From NCBI GenBank assembly GCA_938042055.1, contig CALIRX010000022.1, positions 1 through 6,306 on the forward strand: a stretch of DNA of 6,306 nt, in the 5' to 3' direction. A program made the translations under genes and the position numbers. Below, in pieces: positions 1 to 5,629 of this stretch (positions within the stretch are counted from its first letter, which is position 1; each line of letters starts with the position of its first letter). The notes beneath the pieces are model-generated. The model was not told where the DNA came from, did no database searches, and was given only the letters and a program-made list of their open reading frames with translations. Source of the stretch: an uncultured Candidatus Saccharibacteria bacterium. GTDB taxonomy: Bacteria > Patescibacteriota > Saccharimonadia > Saccharimonadales > Saccharimonadaceae.

Positions 1-776
1 TATTCGTCTGCGATGATAGGAATTTCCTTATCGACAATCGGCAGTAAAATGCGAGTTCCAATCAATTTTTTGTATCGCTCATCATCTGGATGAACTGCCA
101 CAGCGACGTCGCCGAGCATAGTTTCTGGGCGCGTAGTAGCTACGATAATCTCGCCAATTTTATCTAATGTCGGGTAAGCTATTTTCCACAACTTCCCTTT
201 TTCATTCTTATGTTCTACCTCGATGTCGGCAAAGCTGGTTTGGTGTTCGGTACAATAATTGACAATTCGCTCACCTCTGTAAACTAAATTGTCATCCCAC
301 ATTTTCTTAAATGTGTCGTATACGGTGTTGATAACTTTTTCGTCCAGAGTGAATGTCAAATGCTTCCATGACGCACTAACACCTAACGCGCGCAATTGCA
401 GCTCCATATTGCCGCGTTTTTCTTGTACAAAATTCCAAACTTGACTATACAATTGGTCACGTGAAAAATCGAAGCGACTCTTCCCTTGCTTCGTTAATTC
501 TCTTTCATACACAACCCAAGTTTCAAACCCAGCATGGTCGGCGCCTGGAATAAATACGGCGTCGTCACCCTTCATTCGGTGATAGCGAATCAGAATATCC
601 TTCAGGTTCATATCGAGTGCGTGCCCAATGTGCAGATTACCGTTCGCGTTAGGTGGCGGCATAATGATTGAATATGGCTTGCCCACCCCTGTTGGCTCTA
701 AAGCCTCACTAGTTTCCCAGAGGGCATAAATATTTGGTTCGTAATCGTTTGGTATGTATTGTTTAGCTAGCTGCAT
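1..776 (-). CDS. valS: Valyl-tRNA synthetase, N-terminal 258 residues (runs off left edge)
   Basis: Class I aminoacyl-tRNA synthetase that charges tRNA-Val with valine in the cytoplasm. The visible part begins MQLAKQYIPNDYEP and carries the class I signature PPPNANGNLHIGHAL (HIGH at residues 49-52), GADHAGFETW at 78-87, and the start of the CP1 editing domain with TTRPETMLGD (214-223) and AVHPDDERY, the site that clears mischarged Thr. This editing motif and the overall order identify ValRS rather than IleRS or LeuRS. The KMSKS loop, anticodon-binding domain and stop lie outside the window. GADHAGFETW differs from the GTDHAGIATQ of E. coli-type ValRS and looks like a CPR variant. The start at 774-776 is preceded by only a weak GGA (784-786). 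The gene follows femX on the same strand but has its own promoter and a long leader. The identification is firm; only the length is unknown. Confidence 0.96.
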   Translation of the reverse strand, partial: MQLAKQYIPNDYEPNIYALWETSEALEPTGVGKPYSIIMPPPNANGNLHIGHALDMNLKDILIRYHRMKGDDAVFIPGADHAGFETWVVYERELTKQGKSRFDFSRDQLYSQVWNFVQEKRGNMELQLRALGVSASWKHLTFTLDEKVINTVYDTFKKMWDDNLVYRGERIVNYCTEHQTSFADIEVEHKNEKGKLWKIAYPTLDKIGEIIVATTRPETMLGDVAVAVHPDDERYKKLIGTRILLPIVDKEIPIIADE

Positions 777-790
777 AAGTTATTCCATGG

Positions 791-808
791 TTTTTTCATG
801 TGAAAAAA
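791..808. repeat. Palindrome TTTTTTCA-TG-TGAAAAAA in the valS leader
   Basis: A perfect 8-bp inverted repeat around a central TG, 15-32 bp upstream of the valS ATG. As RNA on the minus strand it could form a 7-bp hairpin, mostly A-U pairs, with a four-base loop. As DNA it resembles a dimeric repressor site. It shares the TTTTCA..TG..AAAA plan with the palindrome at 828-846. Confidence 0.5.
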
Positions 809-827
809 GACAAAAGAAAACAAAGTA

Positions 828-846
828 GCTTTTCACGTGCAAAAGC
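828..846. repeat. Inverted repeat GCTTTT-CACGTGC-AAAAGC in the valS leader
   Basis: Six-base arms flank a core containing the palindrome CACGTG. On the valS transcript it gives a GCUUUU/AAAAGC hairpin, followed by a U-rich but interrupted tract (UACUUUGUUUUCUUUUGUC). It is therefore at best a weak attenuator-like structure. Its centre is about 38 bp from that of the palindrome at 791-808. Confidence 0.5.
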
Positions 847-896
847 CCTTATTTACGTAATCCTCTAATTTCTCCACATGTTTATATTACATCTTA

Positions 897-905
897 ATTA
901 TACCA
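897..905 (-). promoter_or_regulatory. valS promoter, extended -10 (TGG TATAAT)
   Basis: Read on the minus strand the sequence is TGG followed by a perfect TATAAT (897-902). It lies about 20 bp past the femX stop codon. No TTGACA-like -35 is found 16-18 bp further upstream, where the DNA overlaps the end of femX, so the TG extension probably compensates. Transcription would begin near 890. The site allows valS to be expressed independently of tsaD-femX. Confidence 0.6.
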
Positions 906-923
906 CAAATCAAAGGGCAGGTG

Positions 924-1853
924 CTAGGAATGGTGGCGAATTGTTTGATAAATCTTTTGATAGAGATGATAAAGATTATAGGCGATAGGACGTAGTGGCA
1001 ATTCCCAGGTGCCAGGAAACTCCGTTGGTTGACCGCCAAAACTCTTTTTGAATTGTGTAAAGCCGTACCATGGATTAGTTTTTGGCGCATCTTCTGGTGC
1101 GATACCGTAAAAATCAAAAAACTTATGACCTGTTTTATGTGCATAACGAAGCATTTCTAAACCAAGAGCGGTGGCTGGGCTTAATTTGCGGTATTCTGAA
1201 TAAGATCCAGCATGACCGTAATACATTGTTTCGCCATTGCTGAAAAATAAAATACTAGCTACTGGTTTATTTTCGTAGATAGCATAAAAAATACCAGCCT
1301 GCTTGGTAGGAAATAGGGAAGACGCCATCTGGCGGAAATAAGCGTCACTGTGTGGTACCATGCCTGTACGCTTAGCTACATCGTGGATCATATTGATAAA
1401 AATTTCGATATCCTGAGGGTCGTAACTAGCTTGAAAAATAACGCCTGCTTTAAGATTTTTGCGCCACATACGACGGACAGTCTGGCTAGTAAGAGATTGT
1501 ATAGTTTCGTCGTCCGCTAAGGTGTTAATGATAGTATGAGACGGCTGAACATCCTTGGCTTTCCGGTAGCCAGCTTTTTTGAGGATGGCAGTGTCGATGT
1601 TGCCCAATGGTTCAATGCGAATAAAGTCGACTTTTTGTTGTTTAGCAGATTGTTTAATGATTTCTAGGAGCTCTATGAGGTTGTCGGGTGACTGGATTTG
1701 TGGTCCGTAGGGAATATAGAGGCGAGAATTGAAGCGACCTCGTTCGACGATACCGAAAAAATCTCCGTAGTTAGTGTGTTTACGGACTACTTTTCGCTTG
1801 AGGTCGGTTTGAAACTTTCCCCAAGCCTCAGATTGTAAAAAATGTTGATTCAT
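924..1853 (-). CDS. FemAB/FemX-family peptidoglycan aminoacyltransferase
   Basis: A 309-residue protein of the Fem family, enzymes that move an amino acid from aminoacyl-tRNA onto the side chain of stem residue 3 of a peptidoglycan precursor, starting or extending the interpeptide bridge. Family hallmarks are visible: FLQSEAWGKFQ (5-15), RIEPLG (79-84), QPSHTIINTL (103-112), RRMWRKNLKAGV (127-138), AYFRQM (171-176), the YYGHAGSYSEYRKLSPATAL block (211-230), FFDFYGIAPED (245-255) and GFTQFKKSFGG (264-274). The fold is two GNAT-like domains. The length is close to Weissella FemX, and there is no long charged segment for the coiled-coil arm of staphylococcal FemA/B, so FemX-like action on a soluble precursor is plausible (inference). 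The start is decided by GGAGG at 1861-1865, seven bases before ATG. The gene follows tsaD by 18 bp and is probably co-transcribed with it. The amino acid transferred cannot be read from sequence. The stop is TAG with no terminator hairpin after it. Confidence 0.9.
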   Translation of the reverse strand: MNQHFLQSEAWGKFQTDLKRKVVRKHTNYGDFFGIVERGRFNSRLYIPYGPQIQSPDNLIELLEIIKQSAKQQKVDFIRIEPLGNIDTAILKKAGYRKAKDVQPSHTIINTLADDETIQSLTSQTVRRMWRKNLKAGVIFQASYDPQDIEIFINMIHDVAKRTGMVPHSDAYFRQMASSLFPTKQAGIFYAIYENKPVASILFFSNGETMYYGHAGSYSEYRKLSPATALGLEMLRYAHKTGHKFFDFYGIAPEDAPKTNPWYGFTQFKKSFGGQPTEFPGTWELPLRPIAYNLYHLYQKIYQTIRHHS

Positions 1854-1860
1854 GTTGTAA

Positions 1861-1865
1861 CCTCC
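1861..1865 (-). promoter_or_regulatory. Strong Shine-Dalgarno GGAGG of the femX-type gene
   Basis: GGAGG on the minus strand, seven bases from the ATG at 1851-1853, inside the 18-bp gap after the tsaD stop. It is the only strong ribosome-binding site at any gene start in the window. It sits at the only start that appears to lie inside an operon, and it fixes the start codon. Confidence 0.85.
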
Positions 1866-1871
1866 ACAACG

Positions 1872-2942
1872 TTATATTGCTGTCATTGATAAACTTGACT
1901 GAACTTCCAGATCGTACGGATCTGTCGGTTCGTCAATTTGAGATCTGAAATAACCGAGAGTGGCAATCATCGCGGCGTTGTCTGTGCAGAGTTGGATAGG
2001 GGCGTATTCGATGTCAATTGGCAAAGCTCCGCGTAATTGGCGGCGCAACTCTTGGTTGGCCGCAACTCCGCCAGCGATTACAACGGAGGCTGGCTGGAAA
2101 TTGTCAAACGCCTTTTTGGTTTTATTTACGAGAGTTTTTATGGCTGTATACTGGAAACTCGCTGCCATATTACGTCGTAATTCGTCATCTACGAGCGCTG
2201 GAAGCTCATGAGAGGGAAAAGTGAAGTCTTTACCGACTTCGTGCTGAACGGCTCTCAAAACGGCTGTCTTAAGCCCAGAGAAGGAAAAATCGTATTCGCC
2301 GGATAGTTTGGCGATAGGTAAGTGAAACGCGTGTGGATCGCCAAGCTCAGCGACTTTAGCAATGGCTGGGCCACCAGGATATGGCAAACCGATAATTTTA
2401 GCGACTTTATCAAATGCTTCGCCAACCGCGTCGTCTTGAGTTTGTCCAATAAGCTGATAATCACCGTGATTTTTAAACAGGACAAGCTGTGAATGTCCGC
2501 CTGAAACGATCAACGAAAGCATAGGGAATGACGGTTGTTGTTTCGGCAATGTTAGAGATAAATTGTCGGCTTGCTTGTTGATAAAATTGGCGTACACGTG
2601 AGCTTCTACGTGATGAATCTTAAAGAGCGGCTTATTGTGAATAATAGCGAGAGTTCTGGCGGCGAGAGTGCCGATTAACAGCGAGCCAATAAGCCCCGGC
2701 GCGTAAGTAACGGCGATAGCGTCGATATCATCCCAAGTGCAATTTGCGTCAGACAAAGCTTTTTTAATGACGGGATTTACAACTTCCAAGTGGCTGCGAG
2801 CGGCAATTTCTGGAATAACTCCGCCGTATTCTGCATGAATATCAATTTGAGAATTGACGACATTTGAAAGCAAGCGTTCGCCATCTTCAACTATTGACGC
2901 CGCTGTTTCGTCGCAACTGGATTCGATTCCCAAAATCCTCAT
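1872..2942 (-). CDS. tsaD: tRNA N6-adenosine threonylcarbamoyltransferase TsaD
   Basis: Cytoplasmic enzyme that transfers the threonylcarbamoyl group from TC-AMP to A37 of tRNAs reading ANN codons, producing t6A. It works with TsaB and TsaE, which are not in this window. The 356 residues (E. coli 337) carry the full Kae1/TsaD signature set: GIESSCDETA (5-14), the metal-binding HHVEAH with H111 and H115, VSGGHSQLV (146-154), DDAVGEAFDKVAK (170-182), YPGGPAIAKVA (188-198), FSFSGLKTAV (219-228), GGVAANQELR (291-300) and CTDNAAMIA (319-327), where D321 is the third metal ligand. The modest extra length comes partly from a loop around 120-138. The start at 2940-2942 matches the family N-terminus MRILGIESSCDET exactly and follows an extended -10 box by eight bases. 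It is the first gene of a probable tsaD-femX transcript and diverges from murE. Confidence 0.97.
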   Translation of the reverse strand: MRILGIESSCDETAASIVEDGERLLSNVVNSQIDIHAEYGGVIPEIAARSHLEVVNPVIKKALSDANCTWDDIDAIAVTYAPGLIGSLLIGTLAARTLAIIHNKPLFKIHHVEAHVYANFINKQADNLSLTLPKQQPSFPMLSLIVSGGHSQLVLFKNHGDYQLIGQTQDDAVGEAFDKVAKIIGLPYPGGPAIAKVAELGDPHAFHLPIAKLSGEYDFSFSGLKTAVLRAVQHEVGKDFTFPSHELPALVDDELRRNMAASFQYTAIKTLVNKTKKAFDNFQPASVVIAGGVAANQELRRQLRGALPIDIEYAPIQLCTDNAAMIATLGYFRSQIDEPTDPYDLEVQSSLSMTAI

Positions 2943-2950
2943 TTGTTTTT

Positions 2951-2959
2951 ATTATAGCA
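2951..2959 (-). promoter_or_regulatory. tsaD promoter, extended -10 (TGC TATAAT), leaderless
   Basis: The minus strand reads TGC followed by a perfect TATAAT (2951-2956), then AAAAACAA and the tsaD ATG. Transcription would start one or two bases before the ATG, so the mRNA is effectively leaderless, and no Shine-Dalgarno is present. No good -35 is visible. The expected polymerase footprint overlaps that of the divergent murE promoter. Confidence 0.65.
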
Positions 2960-2967
2960 AATATAAG

Positions 2968-2976
2968 TGGTAAAAT
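2968..2976 (+). promoter_or_regulatory. murE promoter, extended -10 (TGG TAAAAT), leaderless
   Basis: TGG TAAAAT followed by seven bases and the murE ATG at 2984 gives the same geometry as the promoter of the gene at 5630. An alternative is TATAAG at 2962-2967, seven bases before the in-frame ATG at 2975, but it has no TG extension. I prefer the former because it matches the rest of the window. No -35 match was found. Confidence 0.5.
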
Positions 2977-2983
2977 GGGTATT

Positions 2984-4300
2984 ATGAAAAACGAGTTGGT
3001 AAAAATTGCTAGAAAAACGCTACCTCAAGGAGCTTTGGAAAAAACCGAAAACGCCTATAGAGTTGCGCGCACGAAGATGATTAGCCTAAGATATGGCAAT
3101 CCAGCTCGTGGCTTGAGAATTATTGCAGTAACAGGGACGAACGGGAAAACTACGACCGCTTGTTATATCAATGAGATTTTGAAAGAGGCTGGCTTTAAGA
3201 CTGCATTATTTACGACGGCGGTGATTGAAATTGCTGGCAAGGAAAAGATAAATGATTTGAATGCGACAGTTCCGACTGTAGCGAGGTTATTTAGCTTTTT
3301 CCAGACAGCTCAGCGTGAAGGCGTGGAATATGTGATTTTAGAGGCAACAAGTCACGCTCTGTCGCAGCATAAATTTGACGGCGTGCCAATTGAGGCGGCG
3401 GTGATGACTAATTTGACTCAAGACCATTTGGATTATCACAAAACGATGGAAGCTTACGCGGCAGCTAAGGCTAAGTTATTTGAGAAAAAGCCAAAGTATA
3501 TCGTGCTGAATCGTGATGACGAGTGGTTTGAATATTTTGATAAGTTTACGGCTTCTGGCGAGAAAATGACTTACGGGACGAATCCGGAAGCTGAAGCTCA
3601 CTTAACGCACGTTAAGTTATATAAAAAGGGAACAGAGGCGAGTTTACTGATTGATCATCAAACTCATTTGGAGTTGGCGACTAATTTGCCTGGCGAATTT
3701 AACGTGATGAATATGTCGGCTGCGGTGTCGTTGGCGTATTTGTTGGGGATAAAGTTGGAAGATATCCAAGAGGGCGTGGCGAACTTGGAGGCGATTCCTG
3801 GACGATTCGAGCGAGTAGAAAATAAGCTTGGAATTGATATTATTGTGGATTATGCCCACACACCAGACGCGTTGGAAAAATTGCTAAAAACCACTCATAA
3901 AATTACCAAGGGGCGATTAACTTTGGTGTTTGGTGCGTGCGGCGATAGAGATAAGACAAAGCGTCCGATTATGGGCGAACTGGCAGCTAATTTGGCGGAT
4001 AGGATTTTCCTAACTGACGAGGAGAGCTACAATGAAGATCCAGATGAAATTCGGGCAATGATTTGTCAGGGAATTGAGCGAACGAAAAAGGCTCATAAAA
4101 TGACGGAAATTGCTGATCGAAAACAGGCGATTTATCAAGCTCTGAGGTCGGCTGTTCGTGGCGATACGGTTCTGATTACGGGTATGGGTCATGAGCAGTA
4201 CCGAATTGTGAATGGCAAGCGAATTCCGTGGAATGACAAGAAGGTCGTTCAGGAAATTATTTCTGAGATTGAGAAAAAGAGTCGTAAAATTTCGCTTTAA
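2984..4300 (+). CDS. murE: MurE-type UDP-N-acetylmuramyl-tripeptide synthetase, short form
   Basis: ATP-dependent Mur ligase that adds the third (diamino) residue of the stem peptide to UDP-MurNAc-L-Ala-D-Glu. The 438 residues show P-loop GTNGKTT (51-57), EATSHALSQHKFDG (120-133, the MurE signature), TNLTQDHLDYH (142-152), AAKAKLF (160-166) with K162 as the expected carbamylated lysine, IPGRFE (271-276), VDYAHTPDALEKLL (288-301), GACGDRDKTKRPIMGE (317-332) and TGMGHEQY (399-406). Two departures stand out. The P-loop is about 60 residues closer to the N-terminus than in E. coli MurE (495 aa), so the uridine-binding N-terminal domain is missing. The selectivity motif DNPR is replaced by EESY (346-349), so DAP use cannot be assumed. 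The start at 2984 is chosen from promoter geometry; ATG 2975 in the same frame would add three residues, and anything further upstream is antisense to tsaD. The 3' end overlaps murF tail to tail. Confidence 0.92.
   Translation: MKNELVKIARKTLPQGALEKTENAYRVARTKMISLRYGNPARGLRIIAVTGTNGKTTTACYINEILKEAGFKTALFTTAVIEIAGKEKINDLNATVPTVARLFSFFQTAQREGVEYVILEATSHALSQHKFDGVPIEAAVMTNLTQDHLDYHKTMEAYAAAKAKLFEKKPKYIVLNRDDEWFEYFDKFTASGEKMTYGTNPEAEAHLTHVKLYKKGTEASLLIDHQTHLELATNLPGEFNVMNMSAAVSLAYLLGIKLEDIQEGVANLEAIPGRFERVENKLGIDIIVDYAHTPDALEKLLKTTHKITKGRLTLVFGACGDRDKTKRPIMGELAANLADRIFLTDEESYNEDPDEIRAMICQGIERTKKAHKMTEIADRKQAIYQALRSAVRGDTVLITGMGHEQYRIVNGKRIPWNDKKVVQEIISEIEKKSRKISL
4257..4300. other. Tail-to-tail coding overlap of murE and murF (44 bp)
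   Basis: The last 14 codons plus stop of murE and the last 14 codons plus stop of murF occupy the same DNA on opposite strands. The murE stop is TAA at 4298-4300 and the murF stop is TAA at 4257-4259. No hairpin with a T-tract lies between or just beyond the stops, so the two mRNAs probably have complementary 3' ends. Confidence 0.9.
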
Positions 4301-5546
4301 TCTGTTTCCAGCTTTGTGATTGACGAACTAATTTTTCTGCATCGCTTGGGTCGAGTAATAATTCTTTCACGGCGTCTTCAAGGTAAATACCGCCCTGTGA
4401 GCCTTTGAATAGAATAGTTGTATCTTTAATGTCGCTGTTTTTCAGGAATTTTCCAGCTTCAAGCGCCGTATCAAAAGAAATTACTTTACAGCCATTTTTT
4501 TCAGCGATTGGTGCGAGGTGTTTCTTTGTCATTTTACCGACGGTGATGAGCAATTCTAACTGTTTAGGGTCACAAATTTCGCCGATTTTTTTATGCTCCG
4601 ATTCGGACGTTTCGCCCAATTCATTCATATCGCCCAATACGGCAATTTTATGATTGGCAGAGATGGAATAGAGCGTTTTTAGCGAATTTTCCATGGCAAT
4701 AGGACTGGCGTTGTAAGTGTCGTCCAGTAATATACAGCCGCGTATGCCGCGTAAAATATTCATTCTACCTGAAACCGGTTTGATTTTTGTTAAAGCCGCC
4801 GCAACTTCTTCAATGTTCATTCCGCAAGCTAATCCTGCCGCCGCCGCGCCAGTGATTGAGCGAATGTTATGCTTGCCCAATACAGAAATATTTATGTCCT
4901 GAGAAGTTCCCTCGGAGTGTTTTAGATTGACAATACAGCCAGTGTCTGTAGTCTTTTTAATTTCCAGGAAAATATCGGCAGATTCGTCGCCGTAACTCAC
5001 GCGATTTCCAACTATGAGATTATGATATTTTTCATCGATATCGTGAAGGTTGAAGATGGTTTTTTTAGCGACTTGGCTGATGGACAATTCCTCATGAGCC
5101 ACCGTATCCATATTTTTGAAAAACTCCATATGCTCAGGAGCAACAGAGGTAATTATGGCAATGTCGGGCTGAATATAGCGCATAAAAGTAGCCATTTCAC
5201 CAGGGCAATCAATGCCACATTCTTGAATAATTACATCTGGCGATTCAAGATTTTTTATGCTGGCGCGCGCCGAGGAAAAGACTTTTAGCCAGGCTAGGGG
5301 AGATTTGGCGTTTTTTGGTCCGTCTACGCCTAAGATTTCCAGCGGCGCACTTAAGGTCGTGTTTAGATTGCCACGACTATGGCGCACGGTGAATTTTTCT
5401 GATAGAACAGTGGCGGTTGCTGATTTTACGCTAGTTTTACCAACACTACCGACTACGGCAATTAGTTTGGTGTCAGGATGAGCTTTAAGATATTTTTTTA
5501 CGTAAGAGCCGAGAATTGTTTCTAAGAGATGTTTGAATAATTGCAT
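4257..5546 (-). CDS. murF: MurF-type UDP-MurNAc-tripeptide:D-Ala-D-Ala ligase, short form
   Basis: ATP-dependent Mur ligase that joins D-Ala-D-Ala to the UDP-MurNAc-tripeptide, the last cytoplasmic step of stem-peptide assembly. The 429 residues show P-loop GSVGKTS (33-39), GNLNTTLSAPLEIL (59-72, the MurF counterpart of GNxNNxIGxP), ECGIDCPGEM (109-118), SVAPEHMEFF (134-143), LGKHNI (223-228), DDTYNASP (275-282), LGDMNELGETSE (304-315) and FKGSQG (380-385). DDTYNASP and LGDMNELG separate it from MurC, MurD and MurE. The P-loop lies about 75 residues nearer the N-terminus than in E. coli MurF (452 aa), so the N-terminal substrate domain is absent. The position of the carbamylated lysine aligns with E153 in an ungapped comparison. 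The start at 5544-5546 follows an extended -10 box by six bases. murF is not in a dcw operon here; it faces murE and overlaps its last 44 bp. No terminator hairpin is seen in the overlap. Confidence 0.93.
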   Translation of the reverse strand: MQLFKHLLETILGSYVKKYLKAHPDTKLIAVVGSVGKTSVKSATATVLSEKFTVRHSRGNLNTTLSAPLEILGVDGPKNAKSPLAWLKVFSSARASIKNLESPDVIIQECGIDCPGEMATFMRYIQPDIAIITSVAPEHMEFFKNMDTVAHEELSISQVAKKTIFNLHDIDEKYHNLIVGNRVSYGDESADIFLEIKKTTDTGCIVNLKHSEGTSQDINISVLGKHNIRSITGAAAAGLACGMNIEEVAAALTKIKPVSGRMNILRGIRGCILLDDTYNASPIAMENSLKTLYSISANHKIAVLGDMNELGETSESEHKKIGEICDPKQLELLITVGKMTKKHLAPIAEKNGCKVISFDTALEAGKFLKNSDIKDTTILFKGSQGGIYLEDAVKELLLDPSDAEKLVRQSQSWKQIKAKFYDSFSQSQK

Positions 5547-5552
5547 GGAGTT

Positions 5553-5561
5553 ATTATAACA
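5553..5561 (-). promoter_or_regulatory. murF promoter, extended -10 (TGT TATAAT), leaderless
   Basis: The minus strand reads TGT and a perfect TATAAT (5553-5558), then AACTCC and the murF ATG. Six bases between the -10 and the ATG put the transcription start at or beside the A of ATG, and AACTCC contains no Shine-Dalgarno. No -35 match was found 16-18 bp upstream. Confidence 0.65.
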
Positions 5562-5593
5562 GATTGGGGAATAGTAGAGGGAAGAGTGTGGGG

Positions 5594-5622
5594 TTGCTTT
5601 TTTATTGATTTTATGGTATTAT
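5594..5622 (+). promoter_or_regulatory. Promoter of the gene at 5630: TTGCTT-N17-TATTAT with TGG extension
   Basis: A -35-like TTGCTT (5594-5599) is followed by 17 bp and TATTAT (5617-5622), with TGG at 5614-5616. The -10 is seven bases from the ATG at 5630, so transcription would begin on or next to the start codon. It is the only promoter in the window with a plausible -35. It lies divergent to the murF promoter in an 83-bp gap. Confidence 0.6.
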
Positions 5623-5629
5623 AGCAATT

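Larger units (their letters stand above)
777..890 (-). promoter_or_regulatory. valS 5' leader of about 114 nt with two palindromes
   Basis: This is the predicted untranslated leader between the inferred start of transcription near 890 and the valS ATG. It holds two related A/T-flanked palindromes (791-808 and 828-846), separated by a pyrimidine-rich stretch on the transcribed strand. A T-box was considered because it regulates aminoacyl-tRNA synthetase genes in Firmicutes and Actinobacteria, but no conserved T-box sequence (AGGGUGGNACCGCG) is present. The long leader contrasts with the leaderless arrangement inferred for the other promoters here, which suggests it has a job. Whether it acts as RNA hairpins or as DNA operators cannot be decided from the sequence. 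Confidence 0.45.

Noticed and set aside
766..798. Upstream frame MKKPWNNLCS overlapping the valS start on the minus strand
   Set aside because: It is ten codons without a ribosome-binding site and follows by chance from the A-rich arm of the palindrome.
865..879. Leader peptide MWRN on the minus strand upstream of valS
   Set aside because: It is only four codons, contains no Val codon and has no SD or link to the hairpins.
777..890. T-box or other known riboswitch in the valS leader
   Set aside because: There is no T-box core sequence and no recognisable specifier stem; only the two palindromes are supported.
887..1144. 85-codon open frame on the minus strand overlapping the femX 3' end
   Set aside because: It is out of frame with a well-supported femX and shows no recognisable protein features.
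1960..2485. Open frames on both strands inside tsaD (1960-2211, 2018-2224, 2255-2485)
   Set aside because: All are shadows of tsaD, whose motifs are intact through the whole span.
2864..2983. Upstream extension of the murE reading frame by 40 residues (ATG at 2864)
   Set aside because: It is antisense to the conserved N-terminus of tsaD, has no Mur ligase similarity and ignores the promoter next to ATG 2984.
3644..4192. Minus-strand open frames inside murE
   Set aside because: They lie antisense to conserved MurE motifs and have no start signal of their own.
4257..4330. Intrinsic terminator between murE and murF
   Set aside because: No GC-rich stem followed by a T-tract is present on either strand.
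4405..5481. Plus-strand open frames inside murF (4405, 4717, 5022, 5257)
   Set aside because: They are antisense shadows of intact MurF motifs; none has a promoter or SD of the type used elsewhere in the window.
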